Shown piece by piece: positions 41,509 to 49,432 of a stretch of 64,000 bases of DNA (position 1 is its first letter; every line of letters begins with the position of its first letter). The position numbers were made by a program, and so were the translations under genes. This DNA is from Flavobacterium sp. (GTDB taxonomy: Bacteria > Bacteroidota > Bacteroidia > Flavobacteriales > Flavobacteriaceae). A model generated the notes under the pieces. The model was not told the origin of the DNA, searched no databases, and saw only the letters and a list, made by a program, of their open reading frames with translations. The stretch spans positions 1-64,000 of the forward strand of contig NZ_PNNA01000095.1 in the NCBI RefSeq assembly GCF_013823965.1, in the 5' to 3' direction.

Positions 41509-43614
41509 TTAGAGAATATTGTCGATTGAATTACTAGTGTTTTTTTGGTCGACTTCTTCATAAGTGAATTCTCTAATAGCGTAAACATATCCCGTTTTAG
41601 TGCTTATTCTGATGAAGTTGTGTTTTTTCATAGCTTTTCCGATTTTGTTTATTGTACCGTCATTGATATTAATTTTTGCCTTTTCTGCTAATTTGGCAGC
41701 TATTTGAGAAGCGTTTAAAAACAATGTTGCGTTTTCTCTTTCGATTGGTTCAAACCACGTTAAAAGCAATTCTTCCTCTGGGCTTCGTAACTGGTATTGT
41801 TCGTTATTTTCTGTAATTGATTTTATTTCTTCTTGGTCAAACCAATATCTAAACCCACTTTTGAAAAGAAACAATGCTTGTGAAAATGCCATATTAATAT
41901 CTACATTGTGTTGGTATTTTATGCCTTCCAACTCGAAACAAAGAAACCTTCTGCTTCCTGTACTATCGTTCAAGAATTGTGCTGTATTTACACTTCCGGC
42001 AAATGATGCCCTTCGTGGCATTGTTTCGTTGTTGTGTCCGTAGGCTTTTCTCATTCTGATTTGGGTTTTTGTGATGATTTCTTTGAGTGATCCAATTTCG
42101 GAACGGTTTAGGTTTTCTAGTTCGTCCAAGTTGATTAGCATACATTCTGAAAGCTGCACCAATGTATCTTTGTTGTTTGGGTTTATGGTTCCGGAAAATA
42201 GATATTCTTTCAAAGGTTTTGGAACAAGCTTTTCAACCCACGTTGTTTTTCCCAGTCCTTGTTTGCCACTAAATACAATAACCGTGTGATTAATCACTTT
42301 ATCATCGAGAACACATCCCACCATAGCAACTAACCATTTTTTAAAGCATTGCTGCCAAAGTTCTTGTTTTGTAGTTGTGATTGTGTTTGCTAATTCGGTA
42401 ATATAATCGGTCTTTTCATCATAAGAAGGTAAATTGAAAAAGTAATCTTCAAATGGATTGAACAGCACACAAAAATCGGAGTACAATAAATTTCGTAATG
42501 AAGATAAGTTTGTTTTAATCCGACCTTTTAAACATTCTCGAAGCATTGAATTTTCAATAAAATCATTCATTACATTCCACTTCTTTTTACCGAAATACTG
42601 GAACTCTAATTTTCCAGATACTATGTTGTGCCGAAATACATATTTGTTTGATAAAAACAACTCTAAACGGTCTATTTGGGTTGGTTTTGGTTTGTCTTTA
42701 TCGTCTTCATCCTCTATAATAGTTGTAGGTTGATGAGTTCCCTCGTTCCTCGGGATGACAATTTTGGACTTCTCATTTTTACCAAACTCGTGACTATTTC
42801 CATAAGCACTATTTACTGCTTGGGTTACTTCTTTTTCGTCATACCCAAAATCAGTTAAAATATATCCTAGAGCTTCTTGGAGCAATACACCTTTACGATT
42901 GAGGTTACACGCTAATTGATGAACGAATACGTTTCGGCTACCATTCACGAATTGCACTTTTTTTTCGGTAAAATTTACACAATGGTTGTAGATTGCATCG
43001 CTATTAATAACAATTTTTGGCTCTGTTCTTTTAAACTCCCTCTCGATGTTAGCTTTAGGTTCTTTTTCTTGTTCTGTAACACTAAATATTTTTGCGTTTT
43101 CATTGTAATAAAGGTTTTCATCATAAGAATAAAAGCATAGTCTGGTTAAGTCTTTGCCTGATTTGTCTATTTCTAATTTTAAAATACTCTCGTAATGCGC
43201 TTGTACCAATAGAAACGCTTCTTTGTGATTGGCTTTGTCTGAATTGATTTTTACTAGAATTTTTAATCCGTTACCTGATGGACTTATGAAACTGGCAAAT
43301 GTGAATTCACTTTGATTGGCCAAATGCTTTGCATTTTGCAAATCGGCAACAGTTAATTTGTCGATGTCCAAAATGATGCAACTTGAATAATCCGCTAGGT
43401 ATTCCAATTTACGACCTCCAACAAACTTTCCAGAAGGAGTGAATGCTGGAAGTGATTTTTTGGCTTTGTTATAGGCTTCTGTTTTGTTTTCAGCAAGTGA
43501 TTTACGCAAGTAAATTATGCCCGGTCGGTACTTTCCTGTTTTGATTTCTTCTAAAATTGTTGAAATTGTTTTGTGTTCAACAACCTCGTTGAAATTCTTG
43601 AAAATGGTTACCAT
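41509..43614 (-). CDS. BT4734/VirE-type primase-helicase
   Basis: The 701-residue mobile-element replication protein has an N-terminal BT4734/BF3469-like region (about 40-180; SCIILDIDKLTVADL, FISPSGNGLKILVKI), a primase-associated region near 230-270, and a VirE/VapE ATPase domain from about 400. The latter has GKQGLGKT (Walker A) and LINLDELENLNRSEIG (Walker B region), then GSRRFLCFEL. Such proteins start replication of phages, satellites and islands. The closest neighbours, an excisionase-like HTH and the integrase, support a replicating or excising element. Five 7-bp repeats stand 6 bases before its start. Confidence 0.85.
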   Translation of the reverse strand: MVTIFKNFNEVVEHKTISTILEEIKTGKYRPGIIYLRKSLAENKTEAYNKAKKSLPAFTPSGKFVGGRKLEYLADYSSCIILDIDKLTVADLQNAKHLANQSEFTFASFISPSGNGLKILVKINSDKANHKEAFLLVQAHYESILKLEIDKSGKDLTRLCFYSYDENLYYNENAKIFSVTEQEKEPKANIEREFKRTEPKIVINSDAIYNHCVNFTEKKVQFVNGSRNVFVHQLACNLNRKGVLLQEALGYILTDFGYDEKEVTQAVNSAYGNSHEFGKNEKSKIVIPRNEGTHQPTTIIEDEDDKDKPKPTQIDRLELFLSNKYVFRHNIVSGKLEFQYFGKKKWNVMNDFIENSMLRECLKGRIKTNLSSLRNLLYSDFCVLFNPFEDYFFNLPSYDEKTDYITELANTITTTKQELWQQCFKKWLVAMVGCVLDDKVINHTVIVFSGKQGLGKTTWVEKLVPKPLKEYLFSGTINPNNKDTLVQLSECMLINLDELENLNRSEIGSLKEIITKTQIRMRKAYGHNNETMPRRASFAGSVNTAQFLNDSTGSRRFLCFELEGIKYQHNVDINMAFSQALFLFKSGFRYWFDQEEIKSITENNEQYQLRSPEEELLLTWFEPIERENATLFLNASQIAAKLAEKAKININDGTINKIGKAMKKHNFIRISTKTGYVYAIREFTYEEVDQKNTSNSIDNIL

Positions 43615-43620
43615 AATTTA

Positions 43621-43655
43621 GTGAGAGGTGAAAAGTGAATAGTGAAAAGTGAATC
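43621..43655. repeat. Five contiguous heptamers upstream of the VirE-type gene
   Basis: GTGAGAG, GTGAAAA, GTGAATA, GTGAAAA and GTGAATC run without gaps; on the transcribed strand they read as TTTTCAC-like units. The array begins 6 bases upstream of the ATG at 43614, the same distance as the array before mod. Confidence 0.75.
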
Positions 43656-43711
43656 TCGTTTTGCGAGGCTTACAATCGCAAGATTCGCAGGTTCCATTGC
43701 AGCTGCTCATA

Positions 43712-43993
43712 CTATCGTCCTTTGAAAGATTTGTTGTAGTGCTCGGTTAGGAGTTTTTCAACATCAGAAAGTTTGTAATAGATTTTGTTTCCCACTTGAC
43801 TAAATGAAATTTTGCCTTCGTCTCTCCAGGTTTGCGCTGTACGTTTTGAAATTTTCATCAATAATAGAAATTCTTGATTGTCCAGAAAGGTTTCTTTCTT
43901 GGGGTCAGCTTTGATAGAAAGTTGGGATTGAATTGTGTCTAATTTACTCATTAGATCTGTGAACTGGTCTTTTGTGAAGATAATTGCATCCAT
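43712..43993 (-). CDS. Excisionase-like helix-turn-helix protein
   Basis: From the ATG at 43993 the product has 93 residues. An N-terminal helical part (FTKDQFTDLMSKLDTIQSQL) is followed by a winged HTH of the MerR/excisionase type: FLLLMKISKRTAQTWRDEG, then KISFSQVGNKIYYKLSDVEK. This matches the helix_turn_helix_17 family found next to Bacteroidota tyrosine integrases. It probably bends DNA at the element ends to direct excision, or regulates neighbours. It precedes the VirE-type gene on the same strand. Confidence 0.82.
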   Translation of the reverse strand: MDAIIFTKDQFTDLMSKLDTIQSQLSIKADPKKETFLDNQEFLLLMKISKRTAQTWRDEGKISFSQVGNKIYYKLSDVEKLLTEHYNKSFKGR

Positions 43994-44182
43994 TTTTAAA
44001 AGTTTTAAATTGTTATGGTGCAAATGTGAGAAGTTGAAAAAAGTCTTTTAGTTCCCACTTGGTCTCCAGGGGACCATTTTGTTTAAAGCAATTTATCGAT
44101 GTCCAGTCTTTTATGGGTGTTCGGACGTTTATCCTCTTTGGAAGGTTTGAGGATTGTTTTGACTGTTAGGGGACTTATTTCT

Positions 44183-44992
44183 TTACCCTCCCTTATCCAA
44201 GAAGGAATTTACAATCCAATCCGCTAGATCGTTTGTGTTTTCGTCAATATAAGGTTTGCCATCAATAAAAAGTTCGCGATTTAATTGGTAAAACATATCT
44301 ACTAATTGGTTTAGATTTCCATTGAATTTTAGTTTTTTGTTTGGTTTTGGGCTGCTTAATTTTAGTTTTTGAGCTTCTTCAATTGCCGCTTGTATTTTTT
44401 GTAAGGCATAAATGTTCTCTATTTCTTTGGTGCATTGTGCATCATAAAACGGTGTCTTTTGATTGATAAACTCAATATTAGCTTGTTGGTATTCAAACAT
44501 TTCTTTAGTCAATAACAATATTTTTTGATTGTCATCATTGATTTTTTCAAGCTGCTTTTTTAACTCATATAATGAGAAATGACGGTCTTCACTTTCGGCA
44601 TTAATGAATTTTTTAGGAGTTTTTACAACTGGTTCTTTTACTCTGGTAGATTGCAGCTCTGTTCGTTTTTTCTCGATTAAAATGTACAATTTATTGTATC
44701 TACTCATTGCTGTTTTGGAGCTGAAAAAAGCTTCATTATTGGCTAATAATTTTTCGAGTTTACATATCCATATTTCCGGGTTCTTCACCTGGTTGAATTG
44801 ATAATCGATAAAAGCAGGAAATTGAGATTGTTTGAGTTCTAAAATTTTAGCAATTAAAGCATTGCAATAGTTTTGAATAGTAACTTTGTCTTCAACGATT
44901 ATATCAAATAAAGGATTTTTGGCCAGAGCCGCAGGCGCTGCCAATAATTCTACAAACGGAGCTGTTTGCATATTTTGATCCTTTGAATTCAA
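44183..44992 (-). CDS. Hypothetical protein of the integration module
   Basis: The 269-residue, helix-rich and lysine-rich protein has no signal peptide or membrane segment. The middle (about 140-220) is predicted coiled coil. The C-terminus (NLNQLVDMFYQLNRELFIDG, then NDLADWIVNSFLDKGG) resembles a small C-terminal motif I have seen in proteins encoded beside Bacteroidota integrases, some related to RteC-like regulators. I cannot assign a function. It lies between the integrase and the excisionase-like gene on the same strand. Confidence 0.55.
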   Translation of the reverse strand: MNSKDQNMQTAPFVELLAAPAALAKNPLFDIIVEDKVTIQNYCNALIAKILELKQSQFPAFIDYQFNQVKNPEIWICKLEKLLANNEAFFSSKTAMSRYNKLYILIEKKRTELQSTRVKEPVVKTPKKFINAESEDRHFSLYELKKQLEKINDDNQKILLLTKEMFEYQQANIEFINQKTPFYDAQCTKEIENIYALQKIQAAIEEAQKLKLSSPKPNKKLKFNGNLNQLVDMFYQLNRELFIDGKPYIDENTNDLADWIVNSFLDKGG

Positions 44993-45307
44993 ATTGTAAT
45001 ATGTTTTTTTTGGTATTCATTTAGTATTGAAAGGTAATTAAAAGCGGTTTTAAATTGTTTGCCTTTTGGAAGTCCTAGTGTTTTCAACTAGAGTTCGTTT
45101 ATCACTCGTTTCGAATGCTTTAAAAATTACTTGTTTTCTCTTTTGTAAAATTATAAATTAAAAAAAATCCTTGTTAAAGTATTTCAAATGAGTTATTAAC
45201 AACTTTGATTTTTCTATATTTTATTGGTGTTTTTGAATACGAGAGTAAAAAACAATAAAATTTACCTTCGAAAAAAAAACGAGGGTAATTTCTTCCCTCG
45301 TTGTGTT
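44993..45307 (-). other. Intergenic gap with integrase terminator
   Basis: No gene is seen. The clear element is the hairpin at 45278-45302. The AT-rich rest may hold the promoter of the gene at 44183-44992. Confidence 0.5.
45278..45302 (-). terminator. Rho-independent terminator of the integrase gene
   Basis: On the minus strand AACGAGGG pairs with CCCTCGTT around a 9-base loop and is followed by a run of nine T, 5 bases after the integrase stop codon at 45308. Confidence 0.85.
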
Positions 45308-46525
45308 TTAAAAAATATAATTGTCAACCGCTTTATCCAGTTCTTCGCTGATGATTTTGGCATATACCTGAGTTGTGCTAATATCTCGGTGGTCCATTAA
45401 TTTTGAAACGTGCTCAATTCTCATTCCATTATTTAAAGCATTTGTTGCAAAACTGTGTCTTGATAAATGGAAAGAAAGGTCGAAAGGGAGTTTTATTTTT
45501 GTCCCCAATTTTTTTAGATGCCAATTTGCCAATTTATTGAAAGCTGCTGTTTGAAAATAACGTTTTGCTTCACTGTTCAAATAGCCTTCTTTATCGACAA
45601 TAATCGGAAAGATAAAATCATCGTGATTGGCATTTACTTTTTTGTATTTTTCTAAAATATCGATAGCCACTTTTCCAATTTTGAACTGGTGTACTCTTCC
45701 AGTTTTACGAATGTGTTTGTTGATTTTATGTTCAGCTTCATTATAATTAGAATATTGCATTTCGATAACATCACTAAAACGCAATCCTCCGGCATAAATA
45801 GAGAAAAGGAATAAATCTCTCCACATCATAGCTTTTTTGCCTTCTATGAGCTTTAAATTGGTTAAATTATCAATCTGTACTTTATTAAGAAATAATCTTT
45901 TAGAAGAGCTGATTTTGAGGGTTATTTTGCTAAATGGAAACATAGTTTCGGGAATTACTTCTTCACGAATAGCATCCCTGAATATGGTTCCGAGCACAAT
46001 TATGGAAAGGCGTTGCGTTGTATCTCCGTTGCCTAAAGTATCTCCTAAATGAAATTTATAGTCGTTTAATAGTGCTACCGTAATTTCATCAAAATATACA
46101 TCCTTTGTTCCCATATATTTTTCAAATTTATCAACCTGAGAGGTGTATGCTCTGTAAGTGGAATAAGAAACGGTACTTTTGATTTTTTCTAATCTCTTTC
46201 TGGCATATTCAAAAAAATTAGGTACTTCTTTTCCCTTTATGGCTTCTTTGAGTTTTTTAACCGATACCGTTTTTATTTTGCGTTCCATATCGGCAACCTG
46301 ACCTTCGGCATCTGCAATCTTTTGAGATAATGCAGCATTCATCCTGGCACTGTTGGAATGGTTCTTTTTTACTTTCTGCTTTGCTTCATCCCACTCGTTC
46401 TCTTTAAGCTTCACTCCAGCAGTGATAAATTTCGTTTTTCTATCTTTTATAATTCGGATATACAAAGGGCTGTGCCCGGTTTGATCTGCCTGATGTGTTC
46501 TTAAAATTAGTTTTACTGATGCCAT
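45308..46525 (-). CDS. Tyrosine site-specific recombinase (integrase)
   Basis: The 405-residue recombinase has an N-terminal arm-binding domain (residues 1-90), a SAM-like core-binding domain (about 100-200) and a catalytic domain. The catalytic residues are all present: Arg249 (GGLRFSD), His353 and Arg356 (FHLSRHSFATNAL), His379 (LMDHRD) and the nucleophile Tyr388 (TTQVYAK). It belongs to the phage_int_SAM_5 type common on Bacteroidota islands and conjugative elements. It is the gene nearest the right end of the island and is transcribed inward. The start at 46525 is supported by the usual MASVKLILR beginning of the arm domain. Confidence 0.93.
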   Translation of the reverse strand: MASVKLILRTHQADQTGHSPLYIRIIKDRKTKFITAGVKLKENEWDEAKQKVKKNHSNSARMNAALSQKIADAEGQVADMERKIKTVSVKKLKEAIKGKEVPNFFEYARKRLEKIKSTVSYSTYRAYTSQVDKFEKYMGTKDVYFDEITVALLNDYKFHLGDTLGNGDTTQRLSIIVLGTIFRDAIREEVIPETMFPFSKITLKISSSKRLFLNKVQIDNLTNLKLIEGKKAMMWRDLFLFSIYAGGLRFSDVIEMQYSNYNEAEHKINKHIRKTGRVHQFKIGKVAIDILEKYKKVNANHDDFIFPIIVDKEGYLNSEAKRYFQTAAFNKLANWHLKKLGTKIKLPFDLSFHLSRHSFATNALNNGMRIEHVSKLMDHRDISTTQVYAKIISEELDKAVDNYIF

Positions 46526-46583
46526 AATAATAGGAATTTAGAAATGTTATACTACTTTTGTAAAGTAATGCAAACGAGTGAAA

Positions 46584-46653
46584 GTATTGTAAATACTGGG
46601 TTTTCAATTGGGTGCATCGTGATACGAAGGTACAACATTGGGTACAACAAAAC
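46584..46653. other. Putative right end of the island (att-like)
   Basis: GTATTGTA (46584-46591) and GTACAACA-TTGG-GTACAACAAAAC (46630-46653) repeat the arrangement at 1288-1351 in the same orientation, and they lie just upstream of the integrase gene, where the attachment site is expected. Beyond it the core gene rpsA follows. Support is limited to short matches. Confidence 0.35.
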
Positions 46654-47093
46654 AAGTATTTCGTTGCTTTTTGTTGCTTAAAATTGCATTGTTCATTTTT
46701 ATAAAGTCAATGAATACAACACTTTAAGTGCAAATTGGAGGGTTGAATGAAAAGTTGTAGATAACTTGTATATATGTGTCACAAAATCACACAAAGCCAT
46801 CCAATTTCTGGTAGATAATAGTGAAAATGATCATAACAATAATTAAATTCAAATATAGACTTTATTTCTTACAAATTTTGAAAAATCAGTTTTTTATTTT
46901 CAAGCTAATGGTTTGATTTTTAAGCTGTAATTATTTTTTAAATCCCAAAGTCATAAATAAGCCCGATTGCAGTAAAAATCCGTTGTGTCCAGTATTCGGC
47001 CGCCAAGATTGCAACGAAAAGCGGGAGCAGAGTTCCTGAAAACCCCGAAAAGGGCTGCAACCAATAAACCATTGATTATCTGGGAGAAAATAT
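46654..47093. other. Intergenic region between island and rpsA
   Basis: No gene is seen. It contains AT-rich sequence and the conserved-looking block at 46960-47026. The promoter of rpsA lies directly after it. Confidence 0.6.
46960..47026. repeat. Dispersed Flavobacteriaceae-type intergenic block
   Basis: AGCCCGATTGCAG...AATCC, then GGCCGCCAAGATTGCAACG and AAAGCGGGA form a pattern I remember from many Flavobacteriaceae intergenic regions, with the AGCCC and AAAGCGGGA ends conserved and GC content above its surroundings. It is not a tRNA. A regulatory or recombination role is unknown. Confidence 0.4.
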
Positions 47094-47124
47094 TTTGTGG
47101 TTAAATAAAAAAGAATTACTTTTG
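47094..47124 (+). promoter_or_regulatory. Bacteroidota promoter of rpsA
   Basis: TTTG (47094-47097) and TACTTTTG (47117-47124) match the -33 and -7 boxes exactly with a 19-base spacer. The leader of about 115 bases to the ATG at 47245 may carry S1 autoregulation. Confidence 0.75.
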
Positions 47125-47244
47125 CACACCTTTTGGTGAATAAGAGTTTCCTTTAGGTATCAACTAATTATACAAACAACTTCTGTTGTTTTCTATCGCA
47201 TCAAGAAACTCGAGAAAATGCAGAATACAAATTTTTTAATCAGC

Positions 47245-49026
47245 ATGTCTGAAATTTTAAAATCACAAGAAGAGTTTTTAGCAAATTTTAACTGGCACAA
47301 CTTCGAAGAAGGTATCGATGCAGTAGATGAGAAAAACTTACAAGAATTCGAAGACCTAGTTTCAAAAACTTTTATCGCGACAGATCAAGAAGAAGTAGTG
47401 GAAGGTATCGTTGTTAGAATTACTGATAGAGACGTTATCGTTGATATCAACGCAAAATCGGAAGGTGTTATTTCATTGAACGAATTCCGTTACAATCCAG
47501 CATTAAAAGTAGGTGACAAAGTAGAAGTATTGATTGACATCCGTGAGGATAAAACAGGTCAATTGGTATTGTCTCACAGAAAAGCACGTACTATCAAATC
47601 ATGGGATAGAGTTATTGCTGCAAACGAAACAGGTGAAATCGTTAATGGTTTTGTAAAATGCAGAACTAAAGGTGGTATGATCGTTGACGTTTTCGGAATT
47701 GAAGCATTCTTGCCAGGATCTCAAATTGACGTTAAGCCAATTAGAGATTACGATGTATATGTAAACAAAATGATGGAATTCAAAGTGGTAAAAATCAACC
47801 ACGAATTCAAAAATGTTGTTGTATCTCACAAAGCGCTTATCGAGGCTGATATTGAAGTACAGAAAAAAGAAATCATCGGAAAATTACAAAAAGGACAAGT
47901 ATTGGAAGGTGTTGTTAAAAACATCACTTCATACGGTGTGTTTATTGACCTTGGTGGTGTTGATGGATTGATCCACATTACCGACCTTTCTTGGTCAAGA
48001 ATCAACCACCCATCTGAAGTTCTTGAATTAGACCAAGTTCTTAACGTGGTAATCCTTGATTTTGATGACGAGAAAACAAGAATCCAATTAGGATTGAAAC
48101 AATTGAACGCTCACCCTTGGGATGCTTTGAATGCTGATTTGAAAATTGGTGACAAAGTACAAGGTAAAGTAGTTGTAATCGCTGATTACGGTGCGTTTAT
48201 CGAAGTGGCTGAAGGTGTTGAAGGTTTGATCCACGTTTCTGAAATGTCTTGGTCAACTCACTTGCGTTCTGCTCAAGATTTCGTAAAAGTGGGTGATGTT
48301 GTTGAGGCTGTTATCCTTACTTTGGATAGAGATGACCGTAAAATGTCATTGGGTATCAAACAATTGACTCAAGATCCATGGACTGATATTACTTCTAAAT
48401 ACCCAGTAGGTTCTAAACACACAGGTATCGTTAGAAACTTTACAAACTTTGGAATTTTCGTAGAATTGGAAGAAGGAATCGATGGATTAATCTACATTTC
48501 TGACCTTTCTTGGACTAAGAAAATCAAACACCCATCTGAATTTGTAAATGTTGGTGAAAAATTAGACGTAGTTGTATTGGAATTGGATGTTGATGGACGT
48601 AAATTATCTTTAGGTCACAAACAAACTACTGCCAACCCTTGGGATCAATACGAAGATTCATTCGCAGTGGGAACTATCCACTCAGGTGAAATCTCCGAGA
48701 TTGTTGACAAAGGAGCTACTGTAGAATTTGGTGATGATATCGTTGCTTTCATTCCTACACGTCACCTTGAAAAAGAAGACGGAAAGAAATTGAAAAAAGG
48801 CGAAACTGCTGATTTCAAAGTAATCGAATTCAACAAAGAATTCAAAAGAGTAGTTGCTTCACACACTGCCATCTTCCGTGAAGAAGAAGAGAAAAATGTG
48901 AAAGCTGCCACTGAAAACACTTCATCTAATTCATCTACAAATGCACCCGCTGCAACTTTAGGTGATGCAAATGATATTCTTGCAGGTCTTAAAGCAAAAA
49001 TGGAAAAAAACGAGAAAAAGAAATAA
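47245..49026 (+). CDS. rpsA: 30S ribosomal protein S1
   Basis: From the ATG at 47245 (MSEILKSQEEF) the product has 593 residues; the in-frame ATG at 47218 gives a non-conserved extension. Six S1 RNA-binding repeats are visible, for example VVEGIVVRITDRDVIVDI, VLEGVVKNITSYGVFIDLGG, VQGKVVVIADYGAFIEV and HTGIVRNFTNFGIFVELEEG. Repeats 3-5 are the best conserved. S1 brings mRNA to the ribosome. In Bacteroidota it matters especially because Shine-Dalgarno pairing is weak. The C-terminus is acidic then basic, with a low-complexity Ser/Thr stretch. A strong promoter and terminator flank it. Confidence 0.97.
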   Translation: MSEILKSQEEFLANFNWHNFEEGIDAVDEKNLQEFEDLVSKTFIATDQEEVVEGIVVRITDRDVIVDINAKSEGVISLNEFRYNPALKVGDKVEVLIDIREDKTGQLVLSHRKARTIKSWDRVIAANETGEIVNGFVKCRTKGGMIVDVFGIEAFLPGSQIDVKPIRDYDVYVNKMMEFKVVKINHEFKNVVVSHKALIEADIEVQKKEIIGKLQKGQVLEGVVKNITSYGVFIDLGGVDGLIHITDLSWSRINHPSEVLELDQVLNVVILDFDDEKTRIQLGLKQLNAHPWDALNADLKIGDKVQGKVVVIADYGAFIEVAEGVEGLIHVSEMSWSTHLRSAQDFVKVGDVVEAVILTLDRDDRKMSLGIKQLTQDPWTDITSKYPVGSKHTGIVRNFTNFGIFVELEEGIDGLIYISDLSWTKKIKHPSEFVNVGEKLDVVVLELDVDGRKLSLGHKQTTANPWDQYEDSFAVGTIHSGEISEIVDKGATVEFGDDIVAFIPTRHLEKEDGKKLKKGETADFKVIEFNKEFKRVVASHTAIFREEEEKNVKAATENTSSNSSTNAPAATLGDANDILAGLKAKMEKNEKKK

Positions 49027-49052
49027 TCTAATTTCAGTTTTTTGAATATAGG

Positions 49053-49085
49053 AAGTCCCACGCTAAGGCGTGGGACTTTTTTTTT
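49053..49085 (+). terminator. Rho-independent terminator of rpsA
   Basis: AAGTCCCACGC (49053-49063) and GCGTGGGACTT (49068-49078) form a perfect 11-bp stem with a TAAG loop, followed by T residues to 49085. Confidence 0.92.
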
Positions 49086-49145
49086 GCCGCAGATTCACAG
49101 ATTTTAAAATGTTTTTGATTGTGGAAATTTGTGCTTGACTGATCT

Positions 49146-49355
49146 ATGTTTTATTGGCTTTGTTTATTAATTAGGAGTTCTATTCTTTAATTAATAGGGA
49201 TATAAAATATTTTATAAAAGAAATGCAATCCTAAATCAGTAATGTTTTATTGGCTTTATTTTGGGTTTGTTTATTCTAAGCAAATTAGGAGTTCAATTCT
49301 TTAGTTAATAGGAATAAAAAATATTTTATAAAAAAAAATGCCAATCCTAAATCAG
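49146..49355. repeat. Diverged tandem duplication of about 100 bp
   Basis: The unit 49146-49239 (ATGTTTTATTGGC...AATCCTAAATCAG) recurs at 49242-49355 with about a 20-base insertion and scattered changes. The second copy ends in the pheT terminator; the first copy has lost the matching arm. The gap between rpsA and pheT otherwise holds no gene. Confidence 0.7.
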
Positions 49356-49368
49356 GGATTGGCATTTT
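49335..49368 (-). terminator. Terminator of pheT
   Basis: AAAATGCCAATCC (49335-49347) and GGATTGGCATTTT (49356-49368) form a 13-bp stem around an 8-base loop. On the minus strand it is followed by a T-rich tract. Confidence 0.8.
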
Positions 49369-49432
49369 ACTTTTATAGACATTAATAAAGTCAAACTTAA
49401 ATGACCTTAATTGCCTTACAGGATTCAAAATT

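Noticed and set aside
46960..47060. Possible tRNA gene as integration target
   Set aside because: I could not fold a cloverleaf or find the conserved T-loop and CCA-proximal bases; the block resembles a dispersed intergenic element instead.
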